From an uncultured SAR116 cluster alpha proteobacterium (lineage in GTDB: Bacteria; Pseudomonadota; Alphaproteobacteria; Puniceispirillales; Marisalimonadaceae): 32,522 bases of DNA. The position numbers and the translations under genes were made by a program. Below the pieces are notes generated by a model that saw only the letters and a list, made by a program, of their open reading frames with translations, was not told where the DNA came from and made no database searches. This document shows positions 24,803 through 32,522 of the stretch, in pieces; position 1 is the first letter of the stretch, and every line of letters begins with the position of its first letter. The stretch lies in assembly GCA_902630555.1 (NCBI GenBank), contig CACOVB010000009.1:1-32522 (forward strand). Direction: 5' to 3'.

Positions 24803-24817
24803 CATTAATGGAAGATT

Positions 24818-25768
24818 ATGAATATAATAAATTCACAAATTTTAAATAATAACTCATACCAAAAGACTATACGTTCACCTATTTCTTTTAGTGGTGTTGG
24901 AATTCATAGTGGTAAAGCTGTAAATATGACACTTTATCCTGCTAATGAAGATTATGGTATTGTATTTAAAAGAACAGATCTAGATTTAAACAACTATATC
25001 AAAGTAATGCCGGAAAATATCGATTTTTCAAAATATTGTTCCAAGTTAAAAAATAAAAATGGAATTTGTGTTAGTACAGTAGAGCATCTTCTCGCCTCAC
25101 TTCATGCATTTGATATAAATAATTTACTAATTGAAATTAATTCAAGTGAATTACCAGCTATGGATGGAAGTTCTTATGAGTTTACGAAAAAACTTGTGCA
25201 GATTGGTTTACAAAATCAAAAAAAATCAAAAAAAGTTTTAAAAATTCTTAGAAAAGTAAGCATTAAAGATGGTAGTAGATCAATAAGAATTTTGCCATCA
25301 ACTCACTTATCATTTTCGATAAAAATAAACTTTTCAAATAATTTAATTGGTAAAGATGAATATATCTATACTCATAATACACAAAATTTTATTGAAGATA
25401 TTTGTTACGCTAGAACCTTCTGCCTTTCAAAAGATATTGGAAAATTAAGAGCTAGTGGTTTTGGATTAGGTGGTAATTTGAATAATGCGATTGTTGTAAA
25501 AGACAATCAAATATTGAATGATACTGGACTTAGGTGTAACAGGGAATTTGTAAAACATAAACTTTTAGATTGTGTTGGTGATTTTTATATGTCTGGCTTA
25601 CCAATTTTAGGAAGCATTCATGCGATACAATCAGGTCATGAATTGAATAATAGATTAATTAAAAAGATTTTTCAAAATAAAAACAATTATGAAATTATAG
25701 AACTTAATCCATATAACATACCAATTTCTCATCCAGAAAATACTCTAAATAATATTAATGTTGCTTAA
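24818..25768 (+). CDS. lpxC: UDP-3-O-acyl-GlcNAc deacetylase LpxC
   Basis: A 316-residue zinc enzyme that catalyses the first committed step of lipid A synthesis, so the cell should have a lipopolysaccharide outer membrane. ISFSGVGIHSGKAV (22-35) opens domain I. STVEHLLASL holds the catalytic Glu89 and zinc ligand His90; KHKLLDCVGD holds zinc ligands His247 and Asp251; His274 in SGHELNN is the second catalytic residue. ELPAMDGSS and ARTFCL are also conserved. A GGAAG ribosome site stands before the ATG. Confidence 0.96.
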   Translation: MNIINSQILNNNSYQKTIRSPISFSGVGIHSGKAVNMTLYPANEDYGIVFKRTDLDLNNYIKVMPENIDFSKYCSKLKNKNGICVSTVEHLLASLHAFDINNLLIEINSSELPAMDGSSYEFTKKLVQIGLQNQKKSKKVLKILRKVSIKDGSRSIRILPSTHLSFSIKINFSNNLIGKDEYIYTHNTQNFIEDICYARTFCLSKDIGKLRASGFGLGGNLNNAIVVKDNQILNDTGLRCNREFVKHKLLDCVGDFYMSGLPILGSIHAIQSGHELNNRLIKKIFQNKNNYEIIELNPYNIPISHPENTLNNINVA

Positions 25769-25827
25769 TTAATAGTTTGGAATAATTTTAAAAATAAGCT
25801 AATTTAATAAAATTAATTTATTTAATT

Positions 25828-26619
25828 ATGGCTCATATTTTCAAATTTACAATTTTACTACTATTGTTTTCATGTTCGGCAAATGAAAAGGAAATCACAA
25901 TTGTCCAAGAAGATGATAAAAATATATTTGATAAAGGCATCCAATTAATTCAGGAAAAAAAATTTGAAGAAAGTATTGATCATTTTATAAAAATCAATGA
26001 TGAATTTCCCTATTCAGAATATTCTAGCCAAGCGCAAATTTATAATGCTTATTTAAATTTTGAACTTAATAAACCAGATAAAACAATTTTATTATTAACT
26101 GATTATATATCTATGAATCCTAATGGTATATTTTCGCAATATGCTGAATATCTTATAGCTATGTGTTATTATATTAAAGTTTCTGACCCAAGCAGAGACA
26201 GTAAATTCACTAAAATCGCAATAGAAAAGTTTAAAAAAATTATAAAAACAAACCCAAATTCAAAATATGCAAAAGATGCTAAATTTAAATTAGAATATTT
26301 AAATAATTACCTAGCTAGAAAAGAGTTTGAGGTCGGGATGTATTATTTAAAAAATAATGCTCCATCTCCAGCTATAAATAGATTCTCAGTTGTAATTAGT
26401 GAGTTTCAAGGATCTAGTATTATACCTCAAACTTTATACAGAATGCATGAAGCTTTTGAAATGTTAAAATTAAAAGATAAATCCCATCAAACATATTTAA
26501 TTTTAAAATATAATTTTCCTAAAAGTAAATGGACTAAAGAAATAACTAATAAAGAAAATAATATTGATGAAACCGGTTATCTTAAAAATATAATGAATAA
26601 AATGATTTCAATTTTTTAA
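25828..26619 (+). CDS. bamD: Outer membrane assembly lipoprotein BamD (ComL)
   Basis: A 263-residue lipoprotein with a short signal peptide and a lipobox LFSC ending at Cys16, followed by Ser-Ala, so the mature protein should go to the outer membrane. Five TPR-like helical pairs fill the rest: KGIQLIQEKKFEESIDHF, AQIYNAYLNFELNKPDKTI, YAEYLIAMCYY, then FKKIIKTNPNSKYAKDA and YYLKNNAPSPAINRF. BamD works with BamA in folding beta-barrel proteins. The place between lpxC and recN is usual for alphaproteobacteria. A 59-base AT-rich gap lies before it. Confidence 0.92.
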   Translation: MAHIFKFTILLLLFSCSANEKEITIVQEDDKNIFDKGIQLIQEKKFEESIDHFIKINDEFPYSEYSSQAQIYNAYLNFELNKPDKTILLLTDYISMNPNGIFSQYAEYLIAMCYYIKVSDPSRDSKFTKIAIEKFKKIIKTNPNSKYAKDAKFKLEYLNNYLARKEFEVGMYYLKNNAPSPAINRFSVVISEFQGSSIIPQTLYRMHEAFEMLKLKDKSHQTYLILKYNFPKSKWTKEITNKENNIDETGYLKNIMNKMISIF

Positions 26620-26625
26620 TCTTAA

Positions 26626-28284
26626 ATGTTATCAAAACTTATAATTAAAGATATTGTTTTAATAAAAGATTTAAACTTAAATTTCTATGAAGGTTTTACA
26701 GTTTTAACCGGAGAAACTGGGACGGGAAAATCTATTCTAATTGACTCATTAGGATTAATATTAGGAAATAGAGCAAATTTTAATTTAATAAGAAAAGGTC
26801 AAACAAAAGGATCTGTAACTGCTATTTTTCAGAACTTTAACAATAAAACTATCATTTCTTATTTAAATGAAATTAATATTAATATAAATGAAGAATTTAT
26901 AGTGCGTAGAGAAATTCATTCTAATGGCAAATCTTTTTCATATCTAAATGACACTCCTATTTCTATAAATTCTCTAAAAAAAGTTGTAAGTTATTTTATT
27001 GAAATACAAGGTCAATTTGATAATCACACTTTATTAATTGAAAAAAATCATATTGATTTACTTGATAAATATTATGGTAACAATAAATTAAAAGAAAAAG
27101 TTTTTAATTCTTGGGAAAATTATAAATCAAACAAAAATAAATTAAGTAATTTAATTTCATTGAATGAAAAAAATATGAATGATAGCGATTATTTAGAGTT
27201 TTGTCTCAATGAATTTCTTGAGATAAAACCACAAGGCAATGAAGAAAATGAACTCATTATAAAAAGAAAAGCTTTAATAAATAGAGATAAATTTGTTCAA
27301 ACTTTTAATGAAGCTAAAAACTTAATTGATGGTGAAAATGGTTTAGATACTTCAGTTAAAAATTTAATACGTTTATTTTCAAAACTAGAAAGCTATGACA
27401 ATCCATCCGTTGATCAAATTAGTAAGCTTCTCAATGAAAATTATATTACTTTAGAAGAGTTGTCTTTATTGATCAATAAAAGCGAATTTTTATATGAAAA
27501 CAAAGATGATACTTTGGATGTAATCGATGATAGATTATATAAATTAAGAAATTTATCAAAAAAACATAATTGTCAGATAGATTCATTACCACAAAAACAA
27601 ATTGAAATAGAACAAAAATTAAACTCGATTAAAAATTTTTCACTTGAATTAGAAAATCAAAAGCAATTAACAAATGAGGCTTATAATGAATATTTGGAGT
27701 TAGCAAAAAAGTTATCTATCAATAGAATAGAAGTAAGCCAGAAACTAATTAACGAAGTGAATGATGAACTTCCAGCTTTAAAATTAGAAAATGCAAGATT
27801 TTCAATAATAATTAACCCTCTTCAAGACTCCCTTTTTTCGTCCAAAGGAATTGATGATGTTAAATTTTATGCTCAAACAAATAAAGATACACAATTAGGT
27901 AAAATTTCTGAAATTGCATCAGGAGGAGAATTATCTAGGTTTCTTCTAATTATGAAACTAGTTATAGAAAAAGATAATACAATTAAAACTCTTATTTTTG
28001 ACGAAGTTGATAGTGGTGTTGGAGGTGCAACTGCAAGCGCAATTGGAACCAAATTATTAAAGATTGGGAATAATCAACAAACTATTGTTGTTACACATTC
28101 ACCTCAGGTAGCAGCAAAAGGCAATCATCATATTTTAATAAAAAAAAGTATTATTGAAAATGAAACAATTACTGAAACATTTGAACTAAATCATCAAGAA
28201 AAAATTGAAGAAATAGCTAGAATGATATCAGATGATAATATATCTGATGAAGCAAGAAATGCAGCTTTAAAATTGTTGACTTGA
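26626..28284 (+). CDS. recN: DNA repair protein RecN
   Basis: A 552-residue SMC-like ATPase of double-strand break repair. The Walker A loop GETGTGKS is at 29-36. The middle (about 150-380) is coiled coil around a short hinge. The C-terminal half has the ABC signature ASGGELSRF, Walker B LIFDEVDSGVGG and the VTHSPQVAA switch. It starts 6 bases after bamD and ends one base before ligA, making one transcription unit. No LexA-type site is visible in front of it, so SOS control is not supported here. Confidence 0.95.
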   Translation: MLSKLIIKDIVLIKDLNLNFYEGFTVLTGETGTGKSILIDSLGLILGNRANFNLIRKGQTKGSVTAIFQNFNNKTIISYLNEINININEEFIVRREIHSNGKSFSYLNDTPISINSLKKVVSYFIEIQGQFDNHTLLIEKNHIDLLDKYYGNNKLKEKVFNSWENYKSNKNKLSNLISLNEKNMNDSDYLEFCLNEFLEIKPQGNEENELIIKRKALINRDKFVQTFNEAKNLIDGENGLDTSVKNLIRLFSKLESYDNPSVDQISKLLNENYITLEELSLLINKSEFLYENKDDTLDVIDDRLYKLRNLSKKHNCQIDSLPQKQIEIEQKLNSIKNFSLELENQKQLTNEAYNEYLELAKKLSINRIEVSQKLINEVNDELPALKLENARFSIIINPLQDSLFSSKGIDDVKFYAQTNKDTQLGKISEIASGGELSRFLLIMKLVIEKDNTIKTLIFDEVDSGVGGATASAIGTKLLKIGNNQQTIVVTHSPQVAAKGNHHILIKKSIIENETITETFELNHQEKIEEIARMISDDNISDEARNAALKLLT

Positions 28285-28285
28285 T

Positions 28286-30319
28286 ATGTCCAGTGATGTT
28301 TATAAACGTTTGTCATTTCTTAAAAGCCAAATAGAACGTCATAATAAATTATATCATGGCCATGATGATCCAGTAATATCCGATAAAGAGTTTGATAATA
28401 TTTGTGATGAATACGATAATTTAGTTGTTAGAAATCCTAATTTGGGATTTACGAAAAGAGAAGATGTTGGTTTTGAACCATTAGAAAAATTTACTAAAAT
28501 CAAACATAGTAAACCAATGTTATCATTGAACAATGGTTTCAACATTAATGATATAGAAGATTTCATAGAAAGAACTCGTAAATTTTTAAACATAAGTAGT
28601 GATGACATTGAATTTGTATGTGAACCAAAAATAGACGGTCTATCTATATCCTTATTATATGAAAATGGTGAATTAAGCCAAGCTCTTACAAGAGGCAATG
28701 GTTATGAAGGTGAATTAGTAACCGAAAATATTTTAACAATTGATAACATTCCAAAAAAAATTATTGATTATCCTGAATTTTTAGAAGTTAGAGGTGAAAT
28801 ATTTATTTCAAAGAATGACTTTGAAAAACTTAATAAAGAACAATTAACTAATGATAAAAAAGTTTTTTCAAATCCAAGAAATGCTGCTGCTGGATCAATA
28901 CGACAAAAAGATAGCAATGAAATAAAAAAAAGAAATCTAATGTTTTTTGCTTATACGGTAGGCGAAGTATCTAATGAAAACCTCTTTGACACACAAATTA
29001 ATCTTTTAGATAAATTTAAATATTGGGGATTTAATATACCAGAAAATATTAAATTGCTAAAAACACTTGACGAAATAGCAAGTTATTACAATTCCATGCT
29101 AGAAATGAGAGATAAGATTGATTATGAAATTGACGGGCTAGTATATAAAGTTAACTCTTTTGCATTACAAAAAAGACTTGGCGAAATGTCTAGAGCCCCA
29201 AGGTGGGCCATTGCTCATAAACTACCAAGCTTAATTAAAGAATCCATAATAGAAAAAATTGATTTGCAAGTAGGAAGGACTGGAACAATAACACCTGTTG
29301 CAAGGGTAAAAAAAGTTAAAATTGGTGGTGTTGAAGTATCAAACGTTACACTTCATAACGAAGATGAAATAGAAAGAAAAGATATAAGAATTGGTGATAC
29401 GGTCTTAATAGAAAGGGCTGGCGATGTAATACCTCATATTTTGAGCGTGGTTAAAGAAAAAAGAACAAAAATGTCTGAGAAGTATTTTATTTCGAAATAC
29501 TGCCCTGCATGCGGTCAAATTACTACCAAAAAAGAAGGCGAAGCTGCAAGAAAATGTATAAATACTGATTGTAAAGCGCAGAAAATTGAAAACTTAATTC
29601 ACTTTTGTTCGAAAAATGGAATGAATATCGATGGACTTGGCAACAAACAAATAAAATTATTTTTTAAGAAAAGCATTGTAACAACATATAGTGATATTTT
29701 TAAACTCTATGAAAAGAAAGATGAGTTGAAAAGTTATGATGGTTTTGGAGAATTGTCTGTAAATAAATTACTTTCAAATATTAATAAAGCTAAATTAGTG
29801 AATTTTGATAAATTTTTAACTTCTTTAGGCATCAAACAAGTTGGAGAAAATACTTCTAAAATTTTAGCTGAACATTACATAGATTTGCCTAATTTAATAT
29901 ATAATATTAAAAAAGCTACTGATAAAGTTTCTGATGAATTTCAATATCTTGTTAATATTGATCAGATAGGAATAAGTGTTGCAGAAGATTTAATTAACTT
30001 TTTTAATTCTTCTACAAATCTTGATGAATTAGATAAATTATCTCAACAATTAAGTATAAAGCCATACCAAAAATTAAATGTTGATAACTATTTCTTAAAT
30101 AAAAAAGTCGTAATTACAGGAGCTTTAAATAATTTTACTAGAGATGAAATTAAAACAAAACTTAATTCATTAGGCTCAAAATTTGTAAGTCAAGTTTCCA
30201 AGAATATAGATTTAGTGATATATGGAGAAAACCCTGGAAGCAAGCTTTCTAAAGCAAAAGAATTAAACATAAAAATCATAGATGAAAAAAAACTCAATGA
30301 GATTCTTGATAAATTATAA
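28286..30319 (+). CDS. ligA: NAD-dependent DNA ligase LigA
   Basis: A 677-residue essential ligase that seals nicks during replication and repair. The N-terminal Ia domain (HDDPVISDKEFD) binds NMN. The adenylated lysine is Lys115 in EPKIDGLS. RAPRWAIAHK marks motif V. The OB fold has VGRTGTITPVA. A zinc finger uses Cys406, 409, 424 and 429. Helix-hairpin-helix repeats follow, and a BRCT domain fills about 598-677 (LNKKVVITGALNNFTR and after). All domains of the full-length family are present. The TAA stop shares the palindrome TTATAA with the stop of the convergent aminopeptidase gene. Confidence 0.96.
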   Translation: MSSDVYKRLSFLKSQIERHNKLYHGHDDPVISDKEFDNICDEYDNLVVRNPNLGFTKREDVGFEPLEKFTKIKHSKPMLSLNNGFNINDIEDFIERTRKFLNISSDDIEFVCEPKIDGLSISLLYENGELSQALTRGNGYEGELVTENILTIDNIPKKIIDYPEFLEVRGEIFISKNDFEKLNKEQLTNDKKVFSNPRNAAAGSIRQKDSNEIKKRNLMFFAYTVGEVSNENLFDTQINLLDKFKYWGFNIPENIKLLKTLDEIASYYNSMLEMRDKIDYEIDGLVYKVNSFALQKRLGEMSRAPRWAIAHKLPSLIKESIIEKIDLQVGRTGTITPVARVKKVKIGGVEVSNVTLHNEDEIERKDIRIGDTVLIERAGDVIPHILSVVKEKRTKMSEKYFISKYCPACGQITTKKEGEAARKCINTDCKAQKIENLIHFCSKNGMNIDGLGNKQIKLFFKKSIVTTYSDIFKLYEKKDELKSYDGFGELSVNKLLSNINKAKLVNFDKFLTSLGIKQVGENTSKILAEHYIDLPNLIYNIKKATDKVSDEFQYLVNIDQIGISVAEDLINFFNSSTNLDELDKLSQQLSIKPYQKLNVDNYFLNKKVVITGALNNFTRDEIKTKLNSLGSKFVSQVSKNIDLVIYGENPGSKLSKAKELNIKIIDEKKLNEILDKL

Positions 30320-32065
30320 AATTGAAGTTTTTCTATTTAAAAAATTAACTAAATTACCATCTCTTTTAATAATGAAAGGTTTTATCTTTTCATTAACTAA
30401 TTTATGATATTTATTAATCTGATTTATTTCTGTCTTTGATAATAAACTTTTATCAATTAACTTTTTTTCATATGGAATAAGAGTTAAAGTTTCAAAACTT
30501 AAAAAGTTTCCAACTTTTTTTATTAATTCTAGGTTTTCAATTCTAATTCCAAATTTTGATCCGTAATAACCAGGTTCGTTTGAAATCACCATTCCTGGTT
30601 TTAGTTCATTTGAATTTGTCTTGCTTATTGATACTGGCCCCTCATGAACGTTTGAATAAAATCCAACCCCATGACCAGTACCATGAGCATAATCCATTTT
30701 ATTTTGCCAAAGAGCTGCTCTTGCAATAGTGTCTATCTCTTTTCCTAAAGTTCCTTTTGGGAATAACAGATTTGAAAGACTTAAATGACCTTTTAAAACA
30801 ATAGTATATTTAGTCTTCATTTCATTAGTAGGTTGTCCGTGTATTAATACTCTTGTTACATCAGTTGTTCCATTTAAATATTGACCCCCAGAATCTATAA
30901 GATACAAGTTATTACTCTTTATCTTTTTACTTTTTCCCTTTGGATATCGGTAATGTATGACTGAGCCATTTTTACCAAAAGCTGATATAGTAGGAAAACT
31001 GTTACTCTTAAATAGTTTGTTTACACTTCTATATTCAAATAACTTTTTAGCTAGATACTCTTCATCAAACATATTATTTTTATCTAATTGTTCAAACCAA
31101 CTCCAAAATCTAATAAAGGCTAGCCCATCAACTTTATGAACTTCTTTAAAGTTTTTTTGTTCAATAGAGTTCTTAATTACTTTAAGAGAAGAAATGGGGC
31201 AAGATACATTTTTATATTTAATTTTATTTTTTTTTAATAAAGATAATACAAACATCGGTGTTGAATTAAAATCAACAATAAAACTTTCACCTGCAAACAT
31301 TTTTAAAATAGATTGAAATTTATTAATATTAGTTAATATAATCTCACTATGATTTAGTTTACTTAATTGAGGTAAGTCATGTTCAAAAAAAAGATAAATT
31401 TTCTTACTTTTATGTATCAATGCAAAACATCTAACTACTGGAGTATATTTTAATTGATTACCCCTTATATTTAACAACCAGCTAATTGCATCTGACTTAA
31501 ATGTTATAAGTGCCTCAGACGAATGATTTAAAATAATCTTAGTCAGTCTTTTTATTTTACTTATAGAATTCTCACCAACGTACTTTATAGCTAAATCAAT
31601 AATTTTGTGTTGTGGTATTGTGGGTTTGTTTTTCCAGATTTCATCAATTAGATTTTTTCTACTTAGAATGAACTTTATATTTTTAAATTTTAATTCACTC
31701 TCTAACAATCTAAACTGATTGATAGTTATCAATTTAGTGTCAATGCCAACAATGTTGATTTGTTTATGTGAGTTTAAAAATTCAATTATTTTACTTAAAC
31801 CTCCATCTAAAATAACAAATTCCTTTTGAGAAACTTCTTTTTTTAATTGTTCCTGATACCTTCCATCACTTATGATAGCAGATTTTAATTTTTGGGAAGC
31901 TATAATTACTGCCCATCCAGCTGAGCCAGAAAAATTTGAAATAAATTTTAATCTTTCATCTCTTTCCATAAGTTCTTCTGAAAAAAAAAGATCATATTTA
32001 GGTATGATGTAAGCGTCTATATTTTTTGATCTTAAATATTTTTTAAATTCAACGTGCTTTTTCAT
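30314..32065 (-). CDS. pepP: Xaa-Pro aminopeptidase (M24B, aminopeptidase P)
   Basis: A 583-residue metallopeptidase that cleaves N-terminal residues before proline. Two creatinase-like N-terminal domains (1-300) precede a pita-bread catalytic domain. The five metal ligands are all present: Asp391 (IDSGGQY), Asp402 (GTTDVTR), His465 (HGTGHGVG), Glu497 (NEPGYY) and Glu510 (IRIENL). No signal peptide, so cytosolic. The length is that of the long three-domain aminopeptidase P class (XPNPEP1-like), not the 440-residue E. coli PepP; the symbol is used loosely. Its start overlaps the 3' end of prmA by 17 bases. Confidence 0.92.
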   Translation of the reverse strand: MKKHVEFKKYLRSKNIDAYIIPKYDLFFSEELMERDERLKFISNFSGSAGWAVIIASQKLKSAIISDGRYQEQLKKEVSQKEFVILDGGLSKIIEFLNSHKQINIVGIDTKLITINQFRLLESELKFKNIKFILSRKNLIDEIWKNKPTIPQHKIIDLAIKYVGENSISKIKRLTKIILNHSSEALITFKSDAISWLLNIRGNQLKYTPVVRCFALIHKSKKIYLFFEHDLPQLSKLNHSEIILTNINKFQSILKMFAGESFIVDFNSTPMFVLSLLKKNKIKYKNVSCPISSLKVIKNSIEQKNFKEVHKVDGLAFIRFWSWFEQLDKNNMFDEEYLAKKLFEYRSVNKLFKSNSFPTISAFGKNGSVIHYRYPKGKSKKIKSNNLYLIDSGGQYLNGTTDVTRVLIHGQPTNEMKTKYTIVLKGHLSLSNLLFPKGTLGKEIDTIARAALWQNKMDYAHGTGHGVGFYSNVHEGPVSISKTNSNELKPGMVISNEPGYYGSKFGIRIENLELIKKVGNFLSFETLTLIPYEKKLIDKSLLSKTEINQINKYHKLVNEKIKPFIIKRDGNLVNFLNRKTSIL

Positions 32066-32522
32066 TTTTTTTCTTAAAAGTTATAGTAATCCATTTTTCC
32101 TCTTCTGATATCTTAACAGGATAAATTTTAAATTTTCTATATAAATTAATTAATTGATTTTTTTGGTAAATTAATATTCCTGAAACAATTAAAAATCCAT
32201 TATGATCTAAAATGTATGTAAATTCTTTTATCAAAGATTTTAATTGAGGTAATAGAATATTTGCAAATATCAAATTATAAAAATTTTTCTTTATGTGCTT
32301 TCTCTTTTTTGAAGAAACTTCTAAAACATTATTAATTGAGATTATATTATTTTTTTTTAAATTAAACTTTGTCATTTTTACAGCTAATTTATCAACGTCA
32401 ATCAAGGTAATTTTTGAATATGGCATAAGCTTTTTTGCAGAAATACCTAAAATCCCACTTCCAGAACCGTAATCTAAAATATTTTTAAATTTTTTCGACT
32501 TAGAACACTCGTACATATTTTC
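32049..32522 (-). CDS. prmA: Ribosomal protein L11 methyltransferase PrmA (N-terminus outside window)
   Basis: The visible 157 residues are the C-terminal catalytic half of a class I SAM methyltransferase. The frame is open through the window edge, so the gene starts beyond it; an internal ATG at 32516 is not the start. ILDYGSGSGILGIS is motif I, IDVDKLAV motif II, and IFANILLPQL replaces the usual ANILA-PL motif. VSGIL and EEKWITITFKK close the protein as in PrmA. The family trimethylates L11 on the ribosome. An adjacent prmA and aminopeptidase P is an arrangement I would expect in alphaproteobacteria, but I cannot confirm it. Confidence 0.85.
   Translation of the reverse strand, partial: ENMYECSKSKKFKNILDYGSGSGILGISAKKLMPYSKITLIDVDKLAVKMTKFNLKKNNIISINNVLEVSSKKRKHIKKNFYNLIFANILLPQLKSLIKEFTYILDHNGFLIVSGILIYQKNQLINLYRKFKIYPVKISEEEKWITITFKKKNEKAR

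Noticed and set aside
25769-25827. Inverted repeat before bamD as a terminator
   Set aside because: The arms (AATAAGCTAATTT and AAATTAATTTATT) are almost pure A/T with two mismatches and no clean T-run. This is expected by chance at this base composition.
1-32522. CRISPR array, tRNA genes, insertion sequences, phage or defence genes
   Set aside because: I looked through the intergenic stretches and coding content and saw no repeat-spacer pattern, no tRNA-like cloverleaf, no transposase or integrase, and no defence-type gene.

Overview
The window is strongly AT-rich, very compact chromosomal DNA from what looks like a streamlined, Gram-negative alphaproteobacterium of the marine SAR11/HIMB59-like type. 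That placement is an inference from base composition, minimal spacing, the order bamD-recN-ligA after lpxC, the FtsZ tail ending LEIPAFLRRQAN, and the RNase P RNA. No sequence search was possible. No tRNA, CRISPR array, insertion sequence or prophage is visible.

Layout. Positions 1-5858 hold small metabolic and accessory units: a short-chain dehydrogenase and a voltage-gated K+ channel (+ strand); an Old Yellow Enzyme and NudC (- strand); a bactofilin (+ strand); then a minus-strand unit tusA-plsC-DUF2237-small ORF. A divergent promoter region (5859-5941) precedes a DjlA-like TerB/J-domain protein. The RNase P RNA gene lies at about 6711-7037.

From 7122 to 30319 every gene is on the + strand. 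First comes a nearly complete division and cell wall (dcw) cluster: mraZ-rsmH-ftsL-ftsZ-ftsI-murE-murF-mraY-murD-ftsW-murG-murC-murB-ddl-ftsQ-ftsA. It is followed by lpxC-bamD-recN-ligA. Together these make the peptidoglycan precursor from UDP-MurNAc to lipid II, the septal synthase FtsW/FtsI, the FtsQ/FtsL/FtsA/FtsZ scaffold, the first committed lipid A enzyme, an outer-membrane assembly lipoprotein and two DNA repair proteins. An M24B aminopeptidase P and a truncated prmA (- strand) close the window.

Three points stand out. (1) ftsZ is not behind ftsA, where it is normally found; it sits between ftsL and ftsI, and ftsA is followed directly by lpxC. (2) Upstream of mraZ are four TCCCA boxes in exact 10-bp register, matching the known MraZ operator, directly after the RNase P RNA. 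(3) ftsA has no ATG, GTG or TTG codon that can yield an intact N-terminus. It appears to start at an ATT codon behind a good Shine-Dalgarno sequence, and several other genes of the cluster also use weak starts.
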